Assembly (NCBI GenBank): GCA_944385945.1 | Contig: CALWZD010000002.1 | Location: forward strand, 1-43,067 | DNA from: an uncultured Anaerofilum sp. | GTDB lineage: Bacteria > Bacillota > Clostridia > Oscillospirales > Ruminococcaceae | Length of the DNA stretch: 43,067 nt | Reading direction: 5' to 3' | Shown here: one piece after another, positions 16,702 through 24,847 of the stretch | Layout: each line of letters begins with the position of its first letter | Numbering within the stretch: the stretch's first letter is position 1 | Notes under the pieces: generated by a model | What the model saw: only the letters and a program-made list of their open reading frames with translations | Databases searched by the model: none | What the model was told of the DNA's origin: nothing | Program-made: the position numbers and the translations under genes

Positions 16702-18351
16702 ATGAAAAAGTGGAAACCTATCGCCATTTTCGTTACCCTTATATTGTTCGCAGGTTACGTTCTTCTTAACCGAATGAACCTAAACCCTTTGTATCCCGAA
16801 TCGGCATTTTCTTACTGTGTCCTTTTCAGTGTGTTGCTGCTCATCATCACGCTCGACCGCATCGGGCGGTTTATTTCAATAAAGCAAGGCGGTAACATTA
16901 ATGTTCAGTTCGTAAAAAACAGCCGTCCCCTGCGTTGGCCTCTTATCGTTCTTGGTGTGTTGTGGGGCGCATTTTTTGCTGTTCTTATTGGTTCATCGGT
17001 GCTGTTTCAGGTAAATGCTTACCGTAACCAGATGCCCGAACTGACCGAAATGGATTTTGCCTCTGATTTTGATACCGTCAACACCAGCCAACTGCCTATT
17101 GTAGACAAAGAAATGGCGAAAAAGCTTGCCGATAAAAAACTGGGCGAGCGTTCCAGCCTTGGCAGTCAGGTAGTGCTTGGCGAACCGACTTTGCAGCAGG
17201 TAAACGGTCAGCTTCTATGGGCAGTGCCCACCTATCACTCGGGGCTGTTCAAATGGCTGACCAATCTGGACGGTACCCCCGGCTACATCACCGTTTCCGC
17301 CACCAACCCGCAGGACGTACAATATGTCGACGGCTACAAAATCAAATATCAGCCAAACTCGTATTTATGGCAGGAGCTCGGCTTCTGGGCTCGCTTTACG
17401 GCTGCACCTTTTACCGGTATCACCGACCCCAGTTTCGAACTGGACGATACAGGTCGCCCCTATTGGGTGATCACGACCTACAAATATCTGCGTGGATTTG
17501 CTTTGCCCGAAGTCACCGGTGCTGTTGTGCTTGACTGTGCCACAGGCGAAAGCGAGCGATACAGCATCGAAACCTTACCCGAATGGGTGGATCGTGTTCA
17601 GCCCGAAGATTTCATCATGACCCAGCTAAACAACAAAGGCGAATATGTCCACGGCTACCTGAACTTTAGCGACAAAGACAAATTCCGCACCTCCGAGGGC
17701 GAAACCATCATCTACAATAACGGCAACTGTTATCTGTTCACCGGTCTTACCAGTGTTGGCGGCGACCAAAGTGCGATCGGTTTCGTTATGATTGATATGG
17801 TCACCAAAGAGCCGCATATGTACCGCATCAGCGGTGCGACCGAAACCGCTGCACAGCGTTCGGCTGAAGGTGAAGTTCAGCAGTTTGGCTATCAAGCCGC
17901 TTTCCCCCTCATCATCAATTTGAACAGCCAACCCACCTATTTTATGACACTGAAAGATACCGAAGGCTTGATTAAACAATACGCCTATGTTTCGGTACAG
18001 GATTATCAAACGGTCGGTGTTGGCGAAACGATTCAAGAAGCACGTCTGAACTACGAAAAGGCCCTGAACGCATCGCCCGGCGGTCAAATGGTTGGCAGCA
18101 CCACCACCGATGCCGAAACCATTACCGGTACAGTCGCCCGTATCGGAAGCGAGTATTCTAGCGCAGGAACGGTTTATTATTTGGTTTTGCAGGAACACAA
18201 TAAGCTTTTGTTCAGCATTCAAGGTAGCTTGTCGGATGAACTCGCTCTTACCCAAGCAGGTGACCGTGTAAGTCTTTCCTACTATCCCACCGACAGTCAA
18301 ACACAGGATGTTTCCATCTTTGATAATTTGGAATTTACACAAGAAAACTAA
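16702..18351 (+). CDS. Membrane protein of unknown function
   Basis: A 549-residue protein with three N-terminal membrane segments: about 5-23, 35-53 and 82-108. A large domain of about 440 residues follows, probably external. It contains repeated beta-rich units with aromatic motifs (LLWAVPTYHSGLF, PYWVITTYKYLRGFALPEV, GAVVLDCATGESE), somewhat like tandem PepSY-type modules, and a C-terminal small beta domain (about 475-545; ITGTVARIGSEYSS). No catalytic motif is recognised, and I do not name a family. The ATG at 16702 has AAGGAG upstream; the earlier in-frame ATG at 16666 lies next to the promoter boxes. It precedes the SGNH esterase gene by 24 bases and is probably co-transcribed. Confidence 0.8.
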   Translation: MKKWKPIAIFVTLILFAGYVLLNRMNLNPLYPESAFSYCVLFSVLLLIITLDRIGRFISIKQGGNINVQFVKNSRPLRWPLIVLGVLWGAFFAVLIGSSVLFQVNAYRNQMPELTEMDFASDFDTVNTSQLPIVDKEMAKKLADKKLGERSSLGSQVVLGEPTLQQVNGQLLWAVPTYHSGLFKWLTNLDGTPGYITVSATNPQDVQYVDGYKIKYQPNSYLWQELGFWARFTAAPFTGITDPSFELDDTGRPYWVITTYKYLRGFALPEVTGAVVLDCATGESERYSIETLPEWVDRVQPEDFIMTQLNNKGEYVHGYLNFSDKDKFRTSEGETIIYNNGNCYLFTGLTSVGGDQSAIGFVMIDMVTKEPHMYRISGATETAAQRSAEGEVQQFGYQAAFPLIINLNSQPTYFMTLKDTEGLIKQYAYVSVQDYQTVGVGETIQEARLNYEKALNASPGGQMVGSTTTDAETITGTVARIGSEYSSAGTVYYLVLQEHNKLLFSIQGSLSDELALTQAGDRVSLSYYPTDSQTQDVSIFDNLEFTQEN

Positions 18352-18375
18352 AGCGTAGACAGCAGGAGGGTATGT

Positions 18376-19122
18376 ATGATTCATTCATTTTTGCTGATTG
18401 GTCAATCCAACATGGCAGGACGTGGCTTTTTACAGGACGCCTTACCGGTCGACACAAGCCATATCAAAATTTTGCGAAACGGTCGCTGGCAGCCGATGTT
18501 TCGCCCCATCAACCCTGATCGACCCTTTTCGGGGGTAAATCTCGCCGAAAGTTTTGCCGAGCGTTATTCTGCTACACACAACGTAGACGTTGGGCTTGTC
18601 TGCTGTGCAGACGGCGGAACACGTTTGGAACAGTGGCAAAAAGGGCAGGTGCTGTACGATAACGCACTTGCACAGGCAAAACTTGCTATGCGCAGTTCCG
18701 TTTTGGCAGGTGTTTTGTGGCATCAGGGCGAATCTGATTGCAGCGAAGAACTCTACCCGACCTACCGTGAACGGCTGGAGCAGATGCTGCATTCGCTGCG
18801 TACAGATTTAGGCATTGAAGACCTGCCCATCATTCTGGGTGGACTGCCTGATTTTCTTTCTCAATGCACCATCGACCCCCATGTAAAAAACTATCAGTTC
18901 ATCAATCAGGTACTTTTGCAAACTGCCCGGAACAGCTGCAACATGGCATTTGTTTCGGCAAACGATCTGCAATGCAATCCGGATAAACTTCACATTTGTT
19001 CGGCATCACTGCACGAGTTCGGCATTCGCTATTTCGAAGCCTACCGTTCTCTTTCTTACACGCCGGACGAAAGCCATTCGCTGGAATCGACCACTGCAAA
19101 AACTGCTATCGAACATCTGTGA
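18376..19122 (+). CDS. SGNH-fold acetylesterase (sialate O-acetylesterase / CE6-like)
   Basis: The 248-residue protein is a predicted carbohydrate O-acetylesterase. The N-terminal block LLIGQSNMAGRG supplies the nucleophile Ser11. The middle block VLWHQGESDC is the conserved oxyanion-region motif of the SASA/DUF303 family. DKLH near the C-terminus supplies Asp203 and His206. No signal peptide is present, so it should be cytoplasmic. An AGGAGGG ribosome binding site precedes the ATG. It is second in the plus-strand operon, ending in the terminator at 19126-19170. The family acts on acetylated sugars; a link to the nearby nonulosonic acid pathway or to acetylated muropeptides is inference. Confidence 0.88.
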   Translation: MIHSFLLIGQSNMAGRGFLQDALPVDTSHIKILRNGRWQPMFRPINPDRPFSGVNLAESFAERYSATHNVDVGLVCCADGGTRLEQWQKGQVLYDNALAQAKLAMRSSVLAGVLWHQGESDCSEELYPTYRERLEQMLHSLRTDLGIEDLPIILGGLPDFLSQCTIDPHVKNYQFINQVLLQTARNSCNMAFVSANDLQCNPDKLHICSASLHEFGIRYFEAYRSLSYTPDESHSLESTTAKTAIEHL

Positions 19123-19125
19123 CTG

Positions 19126-19170
19126 AATCCCCTGTAAACCGCCTGTGTTTGCAGGGGATTCTTGTTTTTT
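19126..19170 (+). terminator. Rho-independent terminator after esterase gene
   Basis: A 14-bp stem (19126-19139 with 19147-19160, one G-U) encloses a 7-base loop and is followed by CTTGTTTTTT. It begins 3 bases after the stop codon. Confidence 0.92.
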
Positions 19171-19236
19171 GGGGTAGCAAAATAGAAAAATTTTTTGAAA
19201 AATTCGTCTTTCTTTATCAGCATTCCCCTACCGCTC

Positions 19237-19265
19237 TTGCCGACCGTTTCAAACAGCCATATAAT
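19237..19265 (+). promoter_or_regulatory. Sigma-A-type promoter for GH3 gene
   Basis: TTGCCG (19237-19242) and a perfect TATAAT (19260-19265) are separated by 17 bases. The GH3 start lies 42 bases further on, after AAAGGAG. Confidence 0.8.
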
Positions 19266-19307
19266 AAGATTCAGCGATCCATGCATAAAGTAAAGGAGTT
19301 GTGATAT

Positions 19308-21053
19308 ATGGTAAATCTGAAAGAAAAACCGTTTTATTTGAACGACGAACAGGTAAAATGGGTAGAAGATTCCATTGCCAATATGACATTGGAAGAAAAG
19401 TTCGGTCAACTGTTCGTTCTGCTCAAAGCCATTCCCGGCGTAGACGAAGAAAAGATCAAAGCAGGTCTTGCACAATCGCATCAGGGCGGCTTGCGCTGGC
19501 AGGGCGGTGACATGGAAACCGTTTATCTGCAAAACACCACCTATCAAAAACACAGCAAACTGCCCTTGCTGGTTGCTGCAAACTGTGACGACGGCGGCAG
19601 TGGTGTTGTGCCTAACGGTACTTTTGTTGCTACCGCAGCAGAATGTGGTGCAGGCAACAGCACCGAAAATGCCTATCATCAAGGTCTGGTAGCAGGTCGT
19701 GAAGCATCGGCTGTGGGATGCAACTGGATGTTTAATCCCGTGGTCGACATCTACATGAACTGGCGCAATACCATCGTAAACACCCGCAGTTTTGGCAAAG
19801 ACCCTCAGAAAGTTTTGGATAATGCACGTGCCTATATCAAAGGCATTAAAGACGCAAACCCCAACATGGCTTGTACCGCCAAACACTTTCCCGGTGACGG
19901 TGTAGAAGAACTGGATCAGCATCTTGCTTTGGGCGTGAATGATCTGTCGGTAGAAGAATGGGAGAAAAGCTTCGGCATGGTATACCGCACCTTGATTGAC
20001 GAAGGTTTGGAAGCGATTATGGTCGGTCACATCGCATTGCCCGAAATGAGCCGCAAGCTGCGCCCCGGCATTCAAGACAGCGAGATCATGCCGGCAACCT
20101 TAGCACCCGAGTTGATTGACCAGCTACTGCGTAAAGATATGGGCTTCAACGGTTTGGTTATCACCGACGCATCCCACATGGTCGGCATGACTGCGATGTC
20201 CAAACGCAGCGAGGCTGTTCCCGGTGCAATCATTGCAGGCTGTGATATGTTCCTGTTTGCCAACGACGTTGAAGAAGACATCGGTTATATGCGTGCTGCA
20301 TACGAAAGCGGAAAACTGACCGAGGAGCGTTTGTCGGACGCTTTGCACCGTGTACTGGGATTGAAAGCAAAACTTCACCTGTATGAAGAATCGGTTCGCA
20401 TCCCTGCCAAAGAAAACCTTCAACAAATCGGTTGCGAGGAGCATCTGAGCTACACCGCACAAGCTGCTGACGAATGCATCACACTGGTAAAAGATACCCG
20501 CAACAATCTCCCCATCGACCCTGCACAGAAAAAACGTGTATTTTTGGTATATGTTCAATCCACTCCCACATCGAAAGGCTACAAAGGCGACCCTGTAAAG
20601 CAGGTTCTGGTAGAAGAACTGGAGCGTGCCGGATTTGAGGTCGATCTCTGCCCGAACTACCATGATCTGGAGGTAGAAAACGGTGTGTCGCCCATGAACT
20701 TTGTCAAAATGCTGGGACATCAAAAACGTGCCGATTTTGTAGCAAACCACGATTTTGCACTGGTCGTTTTGAACATTAAAGGCTATGCACAGGAGAATGA
20801 AGTTCGTGTACGCTGGAGCTGCAGCCACAGCTGCGAACTGCCCTGGTACAACGAGGAGATCCCCACCATTGGTATGAGCCTGAACTATACCAACCACCTC
20901 ATCGACGTGCCTCAGCTTCACACTTTCATCAACGCATACGCCCCCAACCGTACTCATATCCGTGCAGCAATCGAAAAGCTGACCGGAAAAAGCGAGTTCA
21001 AAGGAACTGCCAACGATACCGTATTCTGCGGTCGTTGGGATACTCGCCTGTAA
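19308..21053 (+). CDS. GH3 beta-N-acetylhexosaminidase (NagZ-like)
   Basis: This 581-residue cytoplasmic enzyme probably hydrolyses beta-linked N-acetylhexosamines, as in wall-fragment recycling. The (beta/alpha)8 domain spans about 20-370. KHFPGDG (192-198) corresponds to the family KHFPGHG motif with His replaced by Asp. The D-x-H pair in LDQH (Asp203, His205) matches the acid-base dyad of NagZ-type GH3 enzymes. Asp287 in LVITDASHMVGM is the expected nucleophile. A second C-terminal domain follows (about 385-575), as in Gram-positive two-domain members. No signal peptide is visible. The gene has its own promoter and ends in a bidirectional terminator. It may release GlcNAc from muropeptides, but the exact substrate is inferred. 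Confidence 0.9.
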   Translation: MVNLKEKPFYLNDEQVKWVEDSIANMTLEEKFGQLFVLLKAIPGVDEEKIKAGLAQSHQGGLRWQGGDMETVYLQNTTYQKHSKLPLLVAANCDDGGSGVVPNGTFVATAAECGAGNSTENAYHQGLVAGREASAVGCNWMFNPVVDIYMNWRNTIVNTRSFGKDPQKVLDNARAYIKGIKDANPNMACTAKHFPGDGVEELDQHLALGVNDLSVEEWEKSFGMVYRTLIDEGLEAIMVGHIALPEMSRKLRPGIQDSEIMPATLAPELIDQLLRKDMGFNGLVITDASHMVGMTAMSKRSEAVPGAIIAGCDMFLFANDVEEDIGYMRAAYESGKLTEERLSDALHRVLGLKAKLHLYEESVRIPAKENLQQIGCEEHLSYTAQAADECITLVKDTRNNLPIDPAQKKRVFLVYVQSTPTSKGYKGDPVKQVLVEELERAGFEVDLCPNYHDLEVENGVSPMNFVKMLGHQKRADFVANHDFALVVLNIKGYAQENEVRVRWSCSHSCELPWYNEEIPTIGMSLNYTNHLIDVPQLHTFINAYAPNRTHIRAAIEKLTGKSEFKGTANDTVFCGRWDTRL

Positions 21054-21060
21054 TTTCGAC

Positions 21061-21097
21061 AAAAAAAGACTCTTGGCGTTTGCCAAGAGTCTTTTTT
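21061..21097. terminator. Bidirectional terminator between convergent genes
   Basis: A perfect stem (GACTCTTGGC with GCCAAGAGTC, extended by A7/T6) encloses a GTTT loop. It ends both the plus-strand GH3 gene (stop 21053) and the minus-strand exporter gene, whose stop codon at 21096 overlaps it. Confidence 0.95.
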
Positions 21098-21557
21098 ACT
21101 TTGTAGGTTCCTGTGCTTTGTGAAACGGCTGAAACAGTTTGCTCGGCATGCCCAACACCAAAACCATCCCCAGTGCCAGCGCACCGGCGATTTTGATTGT
21201 TTCTGTCCCTTTTATCATGGTCTGTGTCGTTTGCCCTGTGATGAAGTAGTAAGCGGTGTAGTAGATTCCTGCTCCCGGTACAAGCGGAAAAATACCGCAC
21301 AACAAAAACAAGGTGATAGGTGCTTTTCTGCGGGTCGCAAACAGCCTTGCCAAGGCCGTAAGAGGAAGTACCGCCACCAAACTTGCCATGACCGTAGATG
21401 GCTGCGCCTGCATCATGGCCACATACACCAACCATCCGGCAGCACCTGTCAGCCCACACGCCACATACTGTTTCGGCGGAACATGGAACAGGATTCCAAA
21501 CGCTACTGTTCCCCAAAACGAAACAAATAGCTGATAAAGATAATCCACAAATGTCAC
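21096..21557 (-). CDS. Threonine/serine exporter small subunit, ThrE_2 (YjjB-like)
   Basis: This 153-residue membrane protein has about four helices. Motifs such as FVSFWGTVAFGILFHVPPKQY near the start and FPLVPGAGIYYTAYYF fit the DUF3815/ThrE_2 family, which makes up the short half of split ThrE exporters. It starts with GTG at 21557, overlapping the TGA of the upstream gene (GTGA), so the pair is translationally coupled. Together they should form an inner-membrane amino acid or small-metabolite exporter. It is the last gene before the bidirectional terminator, at the tail of the long legB operon. Confidence 0.9.
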   Translation of the reverse strand: MTFVDYLYQLFVSFWGTVAFGILFHVPPKQYVACGLTGAAGWLVYVAMMQAQPSTVMASLVAVLPLTALARLFATRRKAPITLFLLCGIFPLVPGAGIYYTAYYFITGQTTQTMIKGTETIKIAGALALGMVLVLGMPSKLFQPFHKAQEPTK

Positions 21558-22327
21558 AGCTGCACCCCCAAAACCATCGACGCAAAGCCCAGCACTGCAC
21601 CCACACCCGTAGCGATGGACAATCCAATAATCAAAGCGTCGATCATTCGAATGGTGCCTGACAGATAGTCGGAGTTGAAAAAGTCCCGAATCGCCATCGT
21701 CAGTGCAATACCCGGCACCAACGGCATAATGCTACCAATGATGATTTTATCCATATCGTTGCCGACGCCCAACAACATACATACACCCGCCACTGCGGTC
21801 ACCAATGCAGCCCCCACCAAGCGAGTGATGATCTTGTTCGTTTTGTGTTTGTCTGCATTCCACAAATATACCTGAAGCAATAGTCCGGCAACAAAAGCGC
21901 AAAAAAAATCCGGCCACTTTCCTCCAAACAGCAACGCAAAAAATGCCGAACCGGCACCGCAAGCAAGCATTTGCAATGGTAACGACAGCACGGGAATCAT
22001 GCGAATGCGCTCCAATTCTTCAAATGCTTCTTCCATCGGCACGTTTCCCTGTGCAATTTTACGAGAGAGAGTATTTACGCTGTCGATCCTGCCAAGGTGG
22101 ACACTTGCCTGCGGAACATTCTCCAAGCGGGCAACATGATTGACACCATCTTCAGCCATACTTGCAAAAATGCCGTTGGTAAGTACATAAACATGAAATT
22201 CTTCGGCACCGTAGGCTGCCGCCATAATTTCCATCGTTTGCTGGACTCGAAACACTTCGGCACCGTTTTCCAACAGGATCTCCCCTGCCTGCACCGCCAA
22301 TTCCAACACACTGCGCTTTTTTTGCAT
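21554..22327 (-). CDS. Threonine/serine exporter large subunit, ThrE (YjjP-like)
   Basis: The 257-residue protein belongs to the DUF1212/ThrE family. The cytoplasmic N-terminal part has AGEILLENGAEVFRVQQTME and FHVYVLTNGIFAS. It is followed by about five membrane helices with IIIGSIMPLVPGIALTMAIRDF, the typical pore-region signature. I choose the ATG at 22327, preceded by AAGGGGAG; upstream in-frame codons lie in the preceding gene. The start is 2 bases after the GNAT gene stop, and the gene ends in a GTGA overlap with ThrE_2. The family exports threonine or serine in other bacteria; why it follows a sugar cluster is unclear. Confidence 0.9.
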   Translation of the reverse strand: MQKKRSVLELAVQAGEILLENGAEVFRVQQTMEIMAAAYGAEEFHVYVLTNGIFASMAEDGVNHVARLENVPQASVHLGRIDSVNTLSRKIAQGNVPMEEAFEELERIRMIPVLSLPLQMLACGAGSAFFALLFGGKWPDFFCAFVAGLLLQVYLWNADKHKTNKIITRLVGAALVTAVAGVCMLLGVGNDMDKIIIGSIMPLVPGIALTMAIRDFFNSDYLSGTIRMIDALIIGLSIATGVGAVLGFASMVLGVQL

Positions 22328-22329
22328 CG

Positions 22330-23136
22330 CTACTCCCCTTTTTCGCCGCTTTTTCTCTCTAACCAATCGGGCAATCGCCCTTTTACCGCCCACCACTGGG
22401 GAGGCAGCATGACCTGCTGAAACCCTAACTGCCGATACACCTCGACCGCTGTTTTTCCTTTTGCGCCTGCAAACACCAAACCACCTTGGTGTTCAAATGC
22501 TTCCTGTGCTGCATATGCGATCATCTGCTTTGCCAAAAGAGGGTTTTCATAATCCAAATCGGTGTACGCATCGCTCAGCATCGTCGTGTCGCCCTGTATC
22601 GTGACCAGCAGCCCCGCCACGATCGAATCGTCACGCTTCGCAAAGAGCATTTTACTGCACTCATGCCTTAGTTCACGTTGAATGTGATACAGCGCAAACG
22701 CCCCCTCCACACAAGCACCTACAAATTCTTTTTCGCAAGCGGTCAGCTCGTTTTGCTGCCAATACAGCTGTGCAAATTGCTGTTGTGTGTCTGCAAGCGG
22801 AAGTTCACACGCCATGATCTGCCGATCGTTCAACACTTTGATCGAATAGCCATGCCGTAAAAACGACGGTCGCAACTGTTCCAAATCCAAACTGTCAGGC
22901 GCACCAAAAAAGCGACTTGGCGAGATCTCTCTGCCTGCAAATTCTTCTTCTGCCGCTGCAATAGTTTCATCGGCATCTAGCCACTGGTTGATGACCGCAT
23001 AGTTACAGGCATAACTAGATGCATTTGCCGCAAACAAACGCATCCTTCCGCCCGGAATGGGAAAGGAATCAAGTACACGTTTATCGGCAGTTTTTAAAAA
23101 GGATTCGATCTTCAACTGTATTTGCTGCTGTGTCAT
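22330..23136 (-). CDS. GNAT-family N-acetyltransferase-like protein
   Basis: The 268-residue cytoplasmic protein has a variable N-terminal half and a C-terminal GNAT-like fold (about 125-255). Its features are CSKMLFAKRDDSIVAGLLVTIQGD (beta strands), MIAYAAQEAFEHQGG (helix) and VYRQLGFQQVMLPPQWWAVKG (the GNAT C-terminal strand). The acetyl-CoA loop is poorly conserved, so activity is uncertain. The ATG at 23136 follows AAGGGTGG at 5 bases. It comes 17 bases after legF and 2 bases before the ThrE gene. It could provide the N-acetylation step otherwise missing from the legionaminic pathway here, but this is a positional argument only. Confidence 0.7.
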   Translation of the reverse strand: MTQQQIQLKIESFLKTADKRVLDSFPIPGGRMRLFAANASSYACNYAVINQWLDADETIAAAEEEFAGREISPSRFFGAPDSLDLEQLRPSFLRHGYSIKVLNDRQIMACELPLADTQQQFAQLYWQQNELTACEKEFVGACVEGAFALYHIQRELRHECSKMLFAKRDDSIVAGLLVTIQGDTTMLSDAYTDLDYENPLLAKQMIAYAAQEAFEHQGGLVFAGAKGKTAVEVYRQLGFQQVMLPPQWWAVKGRLPDWLERKSGEKGE

Positions 23137-23153
23137 GCAAACCACCCTTATTT

Positions 23154-23915
23154 TTATTTACGAATACCTTCACGTACGGCTTTGAAAGCGGGATACTCTG
23201 CATATAGATAATTTGCGATGACTTCCATCAAGCGAAAATCTTCTTCCGAGTCGATGTCCAAAATACCGGTATCCATCATTTGAGAAACACCGATTTTTCC
23301 ATCCCACAAAATGCTGGTTTTGTTGGCTGCCAAAAAGTCACGTTGGAACACATAGATGCTTGCATTCAGGTCATAAATTTCGGGTGCCTGCTGACGGGCA
23401 GTGAAATTGCTGGAAAGCACTTTTTCCACATGGTCACCTACTGCTTTTACCATATTGAAATAGGGGTTGCGACGGGATTCGGTAACACTGAAAACCAGAT
23501 CCAAGTCAGGACGTTTTTCTTTCATTTCAAACGCATTCTGCACATCCTGCGCCGTACGCAGCGGGCTGGTAATATCCAAATCCATCACATAGTCGTACTT
23601 GCGATTCAGCTTTGCTTCCATCTCACGCAGACTTTGCTGGAACACCGCCATTTTCGGCACAGTGTCGCCACTGAGAGCTGCTTCACGCTGAATATAAGTG
23701 ACCTCGGGATATTTTGCTTTGACCAGTTCTACCAACAGGGCGGAGTCGGTATTCAAACAAATGTCGACCGCCACGTCGGGTCGTACCGCTTTAAACAGCA
23801 TCGCCGCAGAAAGAGTGTAGTAGACAAGTGGTTTTTCGCAGAATGTTTTTAAATTTTTGTTGCGGAAGCCTTTGCTGCCAGCCCGTCCGCATACAGTGAT
23901 CAGCAAACGTTTCAT
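23154..23915 (-). CDS. legF: CMP-nonulosonic acid (legionaminic/sialic) cytidylyltransferase
   Basis: The 253-residue enzyme activates a nine-carbon keto sugar acid with CTP in the cytoplasm. The N-terminal CGRAGSKGFRNKN is the CTP-binding signature of NeuA/LegF/PseF enzymes. YVMDLDITSPLRTAQDVQ supplies the metal-binding and sugar-contact region, and FSVTESRRNPYFNMV follows as in the family. It overlaps the preceding oxidoreductase gene by 4 bases (ATGA). The neighbouring genes (legB, legC, ptmE-like, legG, legI) favour legionaminic over N-acetylneuraminic acid. The sequence motifs alone do not separate these substrates. Confidence 0.88.
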   Translation of the reverse strand: MKRLLITVCGRAGSKGFRNKNLKTFCEKPLVYYTLSAAMLFKAVRPDVAVDICLNTDSALLVELVKAKYPEVTYIQREAALSGDTVPKMAVFQQSLREMEAKLNRKYDYVMDLDITSPLRTAQDVQNAFEMKEKRPDLDLVFSVTESRRNPYFNMVKAVGDHVEKVLSSNFTARQQAPEIYDLNASIYVFQRDFLAANKTSILWDGKIGVSQMMDTGILDIDSEEDFRLMEVIANYLYAEYPAFKAVREGIRK

Positions 23916-24847
23916 GGATTCGTTTCCCCCAGTGTCAATTTTAATACCGCCAATGCTTGCTCGGGCGGATTGATGCTTTCCCCTACACCGTACATACTAT
24001 ATTCCAAAAAGTATTCCATCTCTCGCTCATAGCGGCGATTTACCGGCTCGGTGTAATACTGCACTGTACCATCCGCCAAGGTCAAAGTACCCTCGCCAAA
24101 ATCAGCGGTCACAGTGCCGTCTTTGCAAAACAGTTCGATGCTACGGCGATAGCTGCGCCCGAAATAGTCCAAATGCACTTCGGCAAGCAAGGTCGGGTAA
24201 CGTGCAATATAAACCGAAAGGTCGTCTGAATCAATTTCGAGGTGTGAAAAGGTTCCTTTGAAGTTGAAGCACTCCAACGGCTCGCCGAATAAATCGACCA
24301 TATAATCCCACTCGTGGATGAGGTCGATGGTAACACCGCCCCCCATATCTTTATGGGCAGAATATACCTGTCGATAATCCACATTCGGACGCCAATCCGG
24401 CAAATAAGAAGAACAAATCACTCGCACCGAATAAGGATGCAGTTGCTCCATCTGCTTTTTCAGTGCCAAAAAGGTACCACACCAGCGCATGGGTGCTGCA
24501 ACGTATGCTTTTTGCCCATCCTTCAACACAAAGTCGGACAGTGCATATTCGGTGGAATCAAAGATCGGCTTTTCGATAAAAAAGCTGTGTACCTTTCCTT
24601 TCAGCCACCCCAACGCCTGTGCGTGTAAATGGGTGGGGTTGGTGATGAATGCCATATCCCATGTTTCCTGCTCCGGCAATTCGCAGAACTCGCCTTTCAG
24701 CAGTGCTTTCACATCCTCGGCAAGTTCTCTTTTTCCCGACCGCCATGCGTAGCATTCCAGTTCGATGCCCTTTTGCTCACACAAAGCAGTCAGATTGCGC
24801 AGGTGCCGTGTGCCGATACTTCCCAGCCCTACAAACAAAGCCCGCAT
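23912..24847 (-). CDS. Gfo/Idh/MocA-family oxidoreductase
   Basis: This 311-residue NAD(P)-dependent oxidoreductase has the Rossmann motif VGLGSIGTRHLRNL at the N-terminus. It then has ITNPTHLHAQALGWLKG and SFFIEKPIF, where the EKP motif carries the family lysine. The C-terminal domain includes LPDWRPNVDYRQVYSAHKDMGGG and the HEWDYMVDLFG region. Similar proteins often sit in nonulosonic acid loci, but the reaction is unknown; they may modify the sugar or a precursor. It begins immediately after the stop of the upstream paralogue (TAAATG) and overlaps legF by 4 bases. Both oxidoreductases share the LPDWxP...YR motif, indicating a tandem duplication. Confidence 0.85.
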   Translation of the reverse strand: MRALFVGLGSIGTRHLRNLTALCEQKGIELECYAWRSGKRELAEDVKALLKGEFCELPEQETWDMAFITNPTHLHAQALGWLKGKVHSFFIEKPIFDSTEYALSDFVLKDGQKAYVAAPMRWCGTFLALKKQMEQLHPYSVRVICSSYLPDWRPNVDYRQVYSAHKDMGGGVTIDLIHEWDYMVDLFGEPLECFNFKGTFSHLEIDSDDLSVYIARYPTLLAEVHLDYFGRSYRRSIELFCKDGTVTADFGEGTLTLADGTVQYYTEPVNRRYEREMEYFLEYSMYGVGESINPPEQALAVLKLTLGETNP

